Shown here: one piece after another, positions 34,705 through 42,996 of the stretch | Layout: every line of letters starts with the position of its first letter | Numbering within the stretch: position 1 is the stretch's first letter | From: Bradyrhizobium barranii subsp. apii | GTDB taxonomy: Bacteria > Pseudomonadota > Alphaproteobacteria > Rhizobiales > Xanthobacteraceae | Length of the DNA stretch: 64,000 bases | Direction: 5' to 3' | Assembly: GCF_011516635.5 (NCBI RefSeq) | Contig: NZ_CP096255.1 | Span: forward strand, 1,054,001 to 1,118,000 | Notes under the pieces: generated by a model | Told to the model about the DNA's origin: nothing | Seen by the model: only the letters and a program-made list of their open reading frames with translations | Databases searched by the model: none | Program-made: the position numbers and the translations under genes

Positions 34705-35165
34705 CCAAGGAAAGGCGAGAGAATGAGCACGCCAGGGTCATCGGGGTTCTGTGCAGCGACATACTCCTTGGCGACCAGGTTCATCCCGTCGCGCAACGGA
34801 GTGACAAGAGCCGCGCGGCTGAGCCGAAAGAAGCCGGCGAGCGAGCGCTGGGAAAAGCTCCGGTTCAAGTATTGAACCGGTGCTTGAGACCCTTGCTGTA
34901 ATCGAGCCGATCCACCCCAATGATGAGTTGGCGCCCGCGCAGGCTCTCCTGCAGCTGGCCATCAGAAATAGTGCCCCCTGCACGGCGAAGGATGGCGTCA
35001 TGGAAGGCGGTCAACTCCTCCGCCGTCTGGAAGCCGAAGAGATCGTAAGCGCACAGTGATTTCAGCAGGTCGCCGGAGTGAGGAAGGGTCGCCAGCACAC
35101 CCAAGGAAGGAAACGGCGTATGCAAGAAGAACCCGATCCGTTGTGTGGCACCGCCGCATGACAGG
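34705..35165 (-). pseudogene. otsA: otsA fragment with internal deletions
   Basis: Three blocks align to the full otsA at 42997-44361: 34705-34870, then 34872-34950, then 34953-35160. The intervals corresponding to about 43367-43533 and 43618-43730 are deleted. Recognisable pieces include ELTAFHDAILRRAGG and LIIGVDRLDYSKGL on the minus strand. The catalytic protein cannot be made. It is the relic of a duplicated segment that also includes the small gene at 34402. Confidence 0.85.
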
Positions 35166-35209
35166 ATCTTCGGGAGAACGCCCGGTCTACGCAGCCCACA
35201 CCGACAGGA

Positions 35210-35368
35210 TCAAAGCCGCCCCAACAGCAGCAATACGAGGAGGACGACCAGGATGGTACCGATGACACCCATGCCACCGTGGCCATAGCCGTAGCCGCCG
35301 AAGCGGCCGCTGAAGCCACCAAGCAGGAAGATGACGAGGATAATGATGATGATAAGTCCGATCGACAT
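35210..35368 (-). CDS. DUF3309-like small membrane protein (52 aa)
   Basis: ATG 35368 with AAAGGAGCC upstream. Sequence: an Ile/Leu-rich membrane helix (MSIGLIIIIILVIFLLGG), a Gly/Tyr-rich loop (FGGYGYGHGGMG) and a second hydrophobic helix ending LLLLGRL. This two-helix hairpin of ~50 residues fits DUF3309. Function unknown. Short, but its signals and composition are convincing. Confidence 0.75.
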   Translation of the reverse strand: MSIGLIIIIILVIFLLGGFSGRFGGYGYGHGGMGVIGTILVVLLVLLLLGRL

Positions 35369-35552
35369 TTGTCCGGCTCCTTTGGCGTCTCTTGGTAGAT
35401 CGAGTTTGACGATGTCCGGCGCCCGACATTAAGTGGCCGGTACCCGGTATTCCCCTGCTGGACAGGGCTACTCCTATTGGCCGCCGCGCAAGCGCGCTGA
35501 GCGGGACGATCTATTGCCGAGACCGCCGCGCCCAACAGCGTCGCTCATGCGC

Positions 35553-35909
35553 TCAATAAGGGGAGTAGTATTGGCGGCGATAGGGATAGGGGTCGCCGTA
35601 GTAACCTGGCGCGTACCCCGGCGCGTAGCCCGGCCCGTAATAGCTGGGGCCGTAAGCCCCATAGGCGGCGACTCCGGCCGCGGCACCCAGGATGCCAAGG
35701 CCAATCGCAGCCCCCGGAGCGCCATAGTAGCCGCGACCACGGTAGTGGCGCCGGTAGTAGACCTCCGTCGCGCCGGACGAAGGCGCCGCTTGTTTCAGAA
35801 GAGCTGCGCTGGGCGGGATCGGAGCAGCTCTCGATGGGAGCACCGAGCCGAGCATCGCCGCAGCGAAGAGCGCGACGGCAAGCGAGCATTTCATTGTCTG
35901 CTGGTACAT
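35553..35909 (-). CDS. Secreted Tyr/Gly/Pro-rich protein (118 aa)
   Basis: Start chosen at ATG 35909 (MYQQTMKCSLAVALFAAAML), giving a signal peptide cleaved near SRA-AP. After a short spacer comes YYRRHYRGRGYYG, a Gly/Ala hydrophobic stretch (AAIGLGILGAAAGVAAYGAY) and a tail of GPGYAPGYAPGYYGDPYPYR-like repeats. The composition suggests a surface or outer-membrane-associated protein. Rhizobiales have many such small Tyr-rich proteins; function unknown. Confidence 0.65.
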   Translation of the reverse strand: MYQQTMKCSLAVALFAAAMLGSVLPSRAAPIPPSAALLKQAAPSSGATEVYYRRHYRGRGYYGAPGAAIGLGILGAAAGVAAYGAYGPSYYGPGYAPGYAPGYYGDPYPYRRQYYSPY

Positions 35910-36259
35910 AATCGTATCCTCTCGAATTTGGAGCATCTCAAGCGGCAAGTCGTTCGCCTGCCGCTGGCCGCCAAAGAACATCAACGCAGGGCGGCTCTTG
36001 AGGAGCGCCGATGCGGCGGCGGATCCGAGGATTCGTCGTTCTAGCGAACCATAGACCCGCCTCTGTACTAGCGCCCCGACGTAACCGACTACTTGGCGCA
36101 GGTCTTGTCGGCCTTCAAAGCCGCCTGTGCCGAGGCCTTTGTCGTGTGAGCGGCGCCGACAACCTTCATGCTGCCGCCGGCAGCAGGCTGGCTCTCGACG
36201 ATCTCACACTTCATGGTCGCGGCATCCTGAGCCAGGTAGAACGATGAGGGCGATTGGCC

Positions 36260-36265
36260 CACGGT
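36260..36265. repeat. Target-site duplication CACGGT (left), IS21 copy B
   Basis: The same six bases occur at 38859-38864 after the right end. In the disrupted gene they are the bases of the Thr-Val codons. Confidence 0.8.
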
Positions 36266-36438
36266 TGCATGTTTCGCGGGATCGTGAGCACGGATTTCAG
36301 GGGATCGTGAGCAGAGATTTCAGACGATCGTGAGCACGGATTTCGCGGGATCGTGAGCAGCTTTTCAGCAACTCAGCCCGCTTCGGCCGACAACTCAACC
36401 GGCTTAGGAACTGCCTCGTCAGTGAACGAGGAAGGCCG

Positions 36439-37980
36439 ATGCCCACCCAGAGATTGTCGATGCGCCGGATCAAAGAGGTTCTCCGCTTAAAACATGTTCA
36501 AGGCTTGCCGGAGCGAGCCATCGCGCGCACCTTGGGCATCAGCAACGGCGCCGTGCACAGCTATCTACGCCGAGCCGGGGCTGCCGGGCTGAAGTGGCCG
36601 TTGCCGGCCGGAATGAGCGACGAGGACCTGGAGCTGCTGCTTTTCCCGGCGCCGAGGCCTGCGTCGCAGAGCCCCCAGCGGGCCGTTCCCGACTGGGGCT
36701 ATGTCGACAAGGAGCTGCGCCGACGCAACGTGACCCGTCGGCTGCTGTGGGACGAGTATCGCGCCACCCATCCCGATGGCTTCGGCTACACCTGGTTCTG
36801 CACGACGTACGAGGCCTGGAAGGGGCGAGCCCGGCCTTCGATGCGGCAGACGCATCTGGGCGGCGAGAAGGTTTTCGTGGATTTCGCCGGCGACACCATC
36901 GACGTCATCGATCCCTCAAACGGGGAAGTGCAGTCGATGAAGCTGTTCGTCGCGGCGATGGGCGCCTCCAACTATACCTATGCCGAGGCCTGTCCAAGCG
37001 AGGGGCTCGCCGACTGGATCCGGGTCCACATCAATCTTTTCGCCTTCCTCGGCGGCGTGCCGACATTCGTAGTCTGCGACAATCTCAAGGCCGCCGTCAC
37101 CAATCCCGACCGCCACGATCCCGGCCTCAACCGAACCTATGCCGAGATGGCGAGCCATTACGGCACGGCCATTCTCGCAGCCCGGCCGCGGCGCCCAAAA
37201 GATAAGGCAAAGGTCGAAGTTGCGGTGCAAGTCGCCCAGCGATGGATTCTGGCGCGGCTGCGCAACCAACGCTTCTTTTCGTTGGCGGAGCTGAACGCAG
37301 CCATCAAAACACTCGTCGTCGAACTCAATGCAAGGCAGATGCGCGACTTTGGCGCCAGTCGCGCCGAACTGTTCGCCGAGCTCGACAAGCCCAAGCTTAC
37401 AAAGCTGCCGGACCAGGCTTACGCTTTCGCACGCTGGAAGCGATGCCGGATCGGCCCCGACTATCATATCGAGATCGATGGACACTGGTATTCCGCGCCG
37501 TATCGGCTCATCCGTGAGCTTGTCGACGCACGCATCGATGACAGAACGGTCGAGATCTTCCACAACGGCCGCAGGATCGCCAGCCACGCCCGCGCGCCCA
37601 ACCGGCGGGGCCACACCACCATCGCCGACCATATGCCCAGCGCCCATCGGCGCTACGGTCAATGGACGCCCGCCGGAGTGATCGTCGCCGGCGAGCGGAT
37701 CGGTCCGTCGACCGCCGCCTTCTTCCAGGCCGTGATCGCGGCCCGGCCGCATCCCGAGCAAGGCTTTCGCACCTGCCTCGGCATTCTGTCACTGGTCAAA
37801 AGCTACAGCGCGGAGCGCGTCGAAGCGGCCTGCCGGCGCGGCATTCTGATCAAGGCGCGATCCGTCGCCTCGATCCGCTCCATCCTCCAGAACGGTCTGG
37901 ATCGTACCTTTCTCGACGAGCCCTCCGAACACCAACCCCTGCGCCACGGCAACATCCGCGGCCGCGATTATTTTCACTGA
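36439..37980 (+). CDS. istA: IS21-family transposase IstA, copy B (513 aa)
   Basis: The deduced protein is the same as IstA of copy A, with the same helix-turn-helix and DDE core. Intact. Its partner istB is frameshifted, so transposition would need IstB from copy A. Confidence 0.93.
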   Translation: MPTQRLSMRRIKEVLRLKHVQGLPERAIARTLGISNGAVHSYLRRAGAAGLKWPLPAGMSDEDLELLLFPAPRPASQSPQRAVPDWGYVDKELRRRNVTRRLLWDEYRATHPDGFGYTWFCTTYEAWKGRARPSMRQTHLGGEKVFVDFAGDTIDVIDPSNGEVQSMKLFVAAMGASNYTYAEACPSEGLADWIRVHINLFAFLGGVPTFVVCDNLKAAVTNPDRHDPGLNRTYAEMASHYGTAILAARPRRPKDKAKVEVAVQVAQRWILARLRNQRFFSLAELNAAIKTLVVELNARQMRDFGASRAELFAELDKPKLTKLPDQAYAFARWKRCRIGPDYHIEIDGHWYSAPYRLIRELVDARIDDRTVEIFHNGRRIASHARAPNRRGHTTIADHMPSAHRRYGQWTPAGVIVAGERIGPSTAAFFQAVIAARPHPEQGFRTCLGILSLVKSYSAERVEAACRRGILIKARSVASIRSILQNGLDRTFLDEPSEHQPLRHGNIRGRDYFH

Positions 37981-37996
37981 AGCCAAGGAGACCTGT

Positions 37997-38757
37997 ATGC
38001 TCAACCATCCCACCCACGAACGCCTGATCGAGCTCGGCTTGAGCGGCATGGCCAAGGCCTTCGAGGAGCAGCGACGATCGCCTGATCTCGAAGCCTTGCC
38101 GTTCGAAGATCGCATCGGCCTGCTGGTCGACCGGGAAGCGGCGGAACGCGACACCAGGCGGCTCACCACGCGCCTCAAGCTGGCCTCGCTCCGCCAGAAT
38201 GCCTGCGTGGAGGACGTCGATTTGCGCACGCCGCGGGGTATCGACCGGGCCGTCTTCGCCAAGCTCGCCAGCGGCGACTGGATCGATCGCCACGAGAATT
38301 TGCTCATAACCGGGGCGACCGGATTGGGCAAAAGTTGGTTAGCCTGTGCCCTCGGCCACAAGGCCTGCCGAGATAATCGCTCGGTCCTCTATCACCGCGT
38401 CCCAAGATTGTTCGAAGCGTTGGGGCTCGCGCGGGGCGATGGACGTTATGCCCGCTTGCTCAAAACCCTTGGCCGCGCCCAGGTTCTGATTTTGGATGAT
38501 TGGGGATTGTCGGTGCTCACCGCTGCCGAGCGGCGCGATCTACTGGAAATCCTTGACGATCGCCATGGCCGCTCCTCCACCATCGTAACCAGCCAACTCC
38601 CTGTGGACACATGGCACGAAGTTATCGGAGATCCCGTCGCTAGGCGACGCGATTCTGGATCGCCTCGTCCACAACGCTCACCGCCTCCAGCTTGCTGGCG
38701 AAAGCATGCGAAAACGCAACGCCAAAACCATCACCCTTGACGAGCAGCCAGAACGCT
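37997..38757 (+). pseudogene. istB: IstB, copy B, frameshifted near the 3' end
   Basis: Identical to copy A up to EVIGDP, then GATCCCGTCGCTAGG replaces GATCCCACGCTAGG (one extra base near 38636). The last ~35 residues become unrelated Arg/Pro-rich sequence ending at 38740. The ATPase core (GATGLGKSW, ILDDWG) remains but the C-terminal lid is lost. Probably inactive. Confidence 0.85.
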
Positions 38758-38939
38758 GACCCTATCACCGCCTCGGCCGGAGCGAGGCTGCTCACGATCG
38801 TCTGAATTCGGCGCTCATGATCGCGCGAAATCGCTGCTCACGATCACTGAAATATGCACACGGTCTTGCCCGTTTCAGCCGCGAATGAGGGCGTACCGAA
38901 TGCGAGAACAGCGATCGTCGCTAATAGAATTATTTTCAT

Positions 38940-39569
38940 AGTATCCACCAATTCTTGTGCGTCCGGAGTCGGACAAGGAGTGAACAGCGCGCACCTGGTA
39001 AGGGTTCCAGCTCTGGCGGATTTGTTTGCGTCTGAACTTGACGTGGATCGATCACAGCTCTCATCCGTCAGCGTTTTCAAAGCACTTTCCACTCTCTCGT
39101 AGCCGGATCGTGCGGCTACCGTCTTTTCGAAGCGACCCCGCACCTTGACGGCTTGAATTTGGCTGCGCTGAACTTTGGCATAAAGCGCCTCGGGCGGAGC
39201 ACAATGCTCTCAATCACCGATGGATACGAAGAATAAATCGTGATGATATTGTGCCCCAACCCAACGCGCATTTATGATCAAAATTGCTCAGTCACGAAAA
39301 TCGGAACGGGATTTTGCTGTCGATCGGTCGGGATCATTCATCTTAATATCCCCCTCAGGCCCCACGTGCCCGAAGGACAGCTCCTCTCTTGTGACCCTAT
39401 TGGGAGACGAGCGGACACAGCGGTGACGAGTAGTTGGAGTGGCACGCCGGAGAAGCGGCGGCGCAACAGGAAGCGCCCATCATGAGCACGAGAAAACTGT
39501 TCCAGAAAGGCGCGCGCGCCGCGAAACTGAACGACTGATCAGTGTGGCTGCCGACGGTCCTGCGTCGAT
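38940..39569. other. 630-bp stretch without a recognisable gene
   Basis: This includes the upstream region of the disrupted secreted-protein gene. Several short frames exist but none has a good start or recognisable motif. Confidence 0.4.
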
Positions 39570-40445
39570 CTATGGTGTGACGCGAACTTCTATGGACATC
39601 CCGGCGAAGGCGCCGGTGCTGCCGACGAAGCTGCCAGACACCGGGATCGTCTGCCGAATGTCGCGCGCGACCGCGACCGGAATCAGGTTGAAGCCGCCGA
39701 GGCTGCGGTTGGTCGGGTCGAACGTGATCCAGCCGGCTCCCGGTACGAAGACCTCCGCCCAGGCATGGGTTGATCCTGCATCGCTCGATCCCACGCTTTG
39801 TTGTTCTGGATTGTAAAGATAGCCGGAGACGATCCTGGCTCCGAATCCGAGCATGCGTGATGCTTCGGTGAACAGCACCGCGAAATCCCGGCAAGACCCC
39901 CAGCCGCGATTTAGCGTTTCTGCCGGCGTCTGGGTCCCCTCAACCTCACGGCTCTGGTACTGGACGGCTTCTGAAACGCCGACGCTGAGGTCCTTTAGCA
40001 GCGACAGCGTATCGGTCCGACTTCCTCGAACGAACCTTTGTGCCCAGCTTCGCAGAACCTCTGCCGGGTCCGCGAACTGGGGGAGAGCCAGGGCGCCAAG
40101 ATCGGTCCCATCGTCGTCAGAATAGCGGAATGGATAAGACATGGCCGAGACAGCGATATCGAACAGCGGCCATGCAACCGCGTCGAGCTGAAGCTCCGCG
40201 ACGCTGGCGATCACCAGGTTGGAGGCTGTCTTCTGAAACGTGGCCGTTGCGATTGCATTGCCAAACACATCGTGCGCCCAGGTGAGGTCTGCATGCGGTG
40301 TTACCGTGACGTTGCTTGAAATCAAACGAAGCTCGCGGCTTTCGCGCGGACGAAGCATCAAGCGGTGCGGTAACAGGCGCACGTGTTCGTTGAATCGATA
40401 AGTCGTCGTGTGAAGAACCTTCAGCGCAATCAACGAAAGCTCCAA
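39570..40445 (-). CDS. Transglutaminase-like cysteine protease family protein (~291 aa)
   Basis: An N-terminal beta-rich domain (VLHTTTYRFNEHVRLLPHRL, ML) and a transglutaminase core with RGWGSCRDFAVLFTEASRML (catalytic Cys), STHAWAEVFVPGAGWITFDP (catalytic His, Asp). This is the common bacterial transglutaminase-like family; activities are usually peptidase or amidase and the substrate is unknown. The start is uncertain: TTG 40445 gives 291 aa, while family members begin close to KVLHTTTYRF. A possible short hydrophobic frame lies upstream on the same strand. Confidence 0.88.
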   Translation of the reverse strand: MELSLIALKVLHTTTYRFNEHVRLLPHRLMLRPRESRELRLISSNVTVTPHADLTWAHDVFGNAIATATFQKTASNLVIASVAELQLDAVAWPLFDIAVSAMSYPFRYSDDDGTDLGALALPQFADPAEVLRSWAQRFVRGSRTDTLSLLKDLSVGVSEAVQYQSREVEGTQTPAETLNRGWGSCRDFAVLFTEASRMLGFGARIVSGYLYNPEQQSVGSSDAGSTHAWAEVFVPGAGWITFDPTNRSLGGFNLIPVAVARDIRQTIPVSGSFVGSTGAFAGMSIEVRVTP

Positions 40446-41073
40446 TCAGCGGCAGGGTCTGACCAGGAACCTCATCAGGTGGTCCCCTCGGGAAGTATGG
40501 CCGAGTTGAACGTGCCCATGCAAATGTCGATCCAGGCGACCCAAACCCGGATGGGTTTGTGGTCGAGACACACGGCAAGAATCCACGCGGCAGCTATGGT
40601 GTCGACTCCCAATACATGGTGACAGCTCTCCTGATCAGCAGGACGGCGATGGTCGCCGAGCCGTCGCCCGGTTCATTTCATAAGCTCCGACCGAGGGGCA
40701 GGTCATGAGTCTTCGAATATTGCCCTAGCTAGGTTAGCGCCTAATATTCTCAGATAGCTGGAACGATTGATCTTGGGAGTTCTTGGTCCTCAGCGATCGG
40801 AGATTTATCTCCGAGAGCCAAGCCCACCGACCGGTCGACATTTTGCCCCAATGCCCGGCGGAAGCTTAGCGGCCTCAGATGTCCCCGCACTGAGGCCGTT
40901 GCCTTGATCGAGGCGAACGTGTTCACGTGGCGCGAAGACGGCTTGACGAACCGTTTCAGGAATAGTGCGAGCAGCCAAGCGTAATCCCGTCTTGCTATGT
41001 GGCCAGGACTGACAAGAGAACCGGCCGAATTTCGCCAAGGGCGCCTCAACCAGCCGAGGAAGGGGAGGTTCAG
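40446..41073. other. Mostly gene-free stretch with one possible short ORF
   Basis: On the minus strand, codons down to a TGA at 40475-40477 read DTIAAAWILAVCLDHKPIRV and WVAWIDICMGTFNSAILPEG, a protein-like hydrophobic sequence just upstream of the transglutaminase gene. No clear start codon was found. The rest (40620-41060) shows nothing recognisable. Confidence 0.35.
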
Positions 41074-41396
41074 ATGATGATGCCAGCGAAAGCTGAGGCG
41101 CCACCTCAGACCGTCTTCTTGCTGGAGATCGACGGTCAGCCGATTTTGGCGTTCAGAGCCGCGACGTTTCACCACGCCAGAGAACTCGGCAAAAGGAGGA
41201 CTGGCTGCAAGAGGACTTGAAACGCATGACGTTCGGGCACAGGCCGCTTTGGGATGGGAAGTCGCCGATTAGGGTGCGTCGCGCCGAGCCAGCAGAAGAA
41301 GTGTATTACGTTGACGCGAAAACGGAGAACGCTGCGGGCGACTTGCCTTTGGTCTATCTGGTTCGGCGCGACGATGAAACGGAGACAACTGTATAG
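41074..41396 (+). pseudogene. Conserved small hypothetical gene, frameshifted and 3'-altered by IS insertion
   Basis: ATG 41074 behind GGGGAGG. The first frame reads TVFLLEIDGQPILAFRAATF, HHARELG; at the A4 run near 41193 it shifts and continues KEDWLQEDLKRMTFGHRPLW, DGKSPIRVRRAEPAEEVYYV and DLPLVYLVRRDDETETT. Joined, this resembles a Bradyrhizobium hypothetical family (LEIDG..LAF.A....EA.EL.KE.W...DL). The stop TAG at 41394 is supplied by the inserted element; the 34402 copy shows the uninterrupted reading. The second frame alone could give a 56-aa peptide. Confidence 0.65.
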
Positions 41397-42858
41397 CGCG
41401 ACAATCTGGATGGGAAGCACTGTCACCCTGATTGATGTGGTGGAACGGCCCGCTCCGACAGCATCATCGTGCTAAAACGTGGTCGTTGTTCGAACGCCAC
41501 AAGGAGGGACCGTTCCATGAAGCAGGTTAGCACCATCGGGTTGGATTTGGCGAAGCACATTTTTCAAGTTCACGGCGCGGGTGCCGATGGCTCGCCGGTG
41601 TTCAACCGGAGACTACGGCGCAGCGAGGTCCTGCATTTCTTCTCGAAGCAGCCGGCCTGCCTTGTCGGAATAGAAGCCTGTGGCAGCGCTCACTATTGGG
41701 CACGCGAGATTGCAACTCTCGGCCATGAAGTGCGGCTGATCCCACCAGCTTACGTCAAGCCGTTTGTGAAGCGTGGAAAAACGGATGCGGCGGATGCCGA
41801 GGCCATCAGCGAAGCCGTGACTCGCAAGACCATGCGCTTCGTTCCGATCAAAACGGCCGAGCAACAAGCCGGAATGATGGTCCTGAAGAGTCGCGCACTT
41901 CTGGTGAAACAGCAAACGCAGACGATCAACGCCCTGCGCTCGCATCTGGCTGAGTTGGGCATCATTGCCGCCGCCGGCCGGACAAAGGTCGAGGCGTTGG
42001 TTGCAATCGTACGGGATGTAGCAGATATCCGCTTGCCTGCGGCAGCGCGCTTCGCGCTGACGGCAATTGCCGATCAGATCGAGGCTCAGGCGGACCAGAT
42101 TGACAAGCTCGAGCGAGCCATTGTTGCCGCGGCAAGGACCGACAAGGACATGCGCCGACTGACTACCATCCCCGGCATTGGAGCCATTACAGCGGCGACC
42201 ATCAAGGCGCTGGTGCCAGATCCCGGCGGCTTCAAATCCGCTCGTCACTTTGCTGCCTGGCTGGGACTGACGCCGCGACAGCATTCGAGTGGGGGCAAGG
42301 AGCGGATGGGGCGAATCTCGAAGATGGGAAACCCCGAACTTCGGAGCCTCCTCGTTCTTGGGGCGACATCCGTCCTGCGAATTGCCCGGAAGGCTGATCG
42401 GGCGCCGCCATGGTTGAAGTCGTTGCTCGCCAGACGTCCGTACAAGGTGGCAGCGGTCGCACTGGCCAACAAGACAGCGCGAATTGCCTGGGCGCTCTTG
42501 AACAGGGGCGGGATTTATCGGCATCCGGAGACGCTAGCGACGACTACGGCTGCCGCTTGATGAATACAGCAGTTGTCAAAGATATCTGACCGGCGCGGGC
42601 CGGCAGAGGGCAAGGAGCAATAACAGGCGATGAACCCACGGGACGAAATCCCGACACGAGTGAGGCTGGCGCGACAATGCGCTTCAAGCGCGTCTGATTG
42701 ATTTAGCCCCTTGTGTCGCGGACTTCATCGAGGCCAGCGGTCATGCGCCGCGCTTTACAGGCCGTATACATGACCGCACCGCTCCCATGTGTGAAGTCGA
42801 CTGAGAAAGCTCTTGCGCCCGCGGGCCGTTCCATACATGCCTGCGCGGCAGACAACTG
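41392..42858 (+). mobile_element. IS110-family (IS1111-type) element insertion
   Basis: Comparison with the unoccupied paralogous segment at 34530-34570 shows that the DNA between two GACAACTG repeats (41384-41391 and 42851-42858) is extra. The transposase is of IS1111 type and the right part has the usual tail (GATTGATTTAGCCCCTTGTG near 42698). The last ~120 bases before the second repeat may be additional host DNA, so the true IS right end could be near 42733. Confidence 0.65.
41517..42560 (+). CDS. IS110-family transposase (IS1111 group, 347 aa)
   Basis: ATG 41517 behind AAGGAGGGACCGTTCC. DEDD motifs: TIGLDLAKHIFQVHG, VGIEACGSAHYW and GKTDAADAEAISEA; C-terminal transposase-20 domain with LTTIPGIGAITAATIKAL and FAAWLGLTPRQHSSGGKERM. 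Full length and apparently intact. Unrelated in detail to the interrupted IS110 transposase at 3150-7131. Confidence 0.93.
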   Translation: MKQVSTIGLDLAKHIFQVHGAGADGSPVFNRRLRRSEVLHFFSKQPACLVGIEACGSAHYWAREIATLGHEVRLIPPAYVKPFVKRGKTDAADAEAISEAVTRKTMRFVPIKTAEQQAGMMVLKSRALLVKQQTQTINALRSHLAELGIIAAAGRTKVEALVAIVRDVADIRLPAAARFALTAIADQIEAQADQIDKLERAIVAAARTDKDMRRLTTIPGIGAITAATIKALVPDPGGFKSARHFAAWLGLTPRQHSSGGKERMGRISKMGNPELRSLLVLGATSVLRIARKADRAPPWLKSLLARRPYKVAAVALANKTARIAWALLNRGGIYRHPETLATTTAAA

Positions 42859-42996
42859 GTCCCGTCACTCGTGGATCATTTCCACCCGGGAGATGATTTC
42901 GAAGTAACACCTTATCGGCGGAGGCAACCTCGTGACGAGCGAGATTATCGCGACCTGCTGCAGCGCTGCCACGTTCCTGCCGGACGACATCCCAAG

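Larger units (their letters stand above)
36266..38858 (+). mobile_element. IS21-family element, copy B
   Basis: 2593 bp, same ends and internal GATCGTGAGCA repeats as copy A (3247-5838) and in the same orientation. One base is inserted in istB relative to copy A. It is flanked by a CACGGT target duplication and interrupts a small secreted-protein gene. Confidence 0.92.
36089..38939 (-). pseudogene. Small secreted protein gene disrupted by IS21 copy B
   Basis: From ATG 38939 the minus strand encodes a signal peptide (MKIILLATIAVLAFGTPSFA, AE) and AETGKTV, then enters the IS21 end (CIFQ, stop). Beyond the element, from 36265 down to the stop at 36089, the same frame continues GQSPSSFYLAQDAATMKCEI, VESQPAAGGSMKVVGAAHTT and KASAQAALKADKTCAK. 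Removing the element and one copy of the 6-bp repeat gives an intact 83-aa exported protein with two cysteines. The family is unnamed to me; such small exported proteins are frequent in Bradyrhizobium. Confidence 0.85.
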
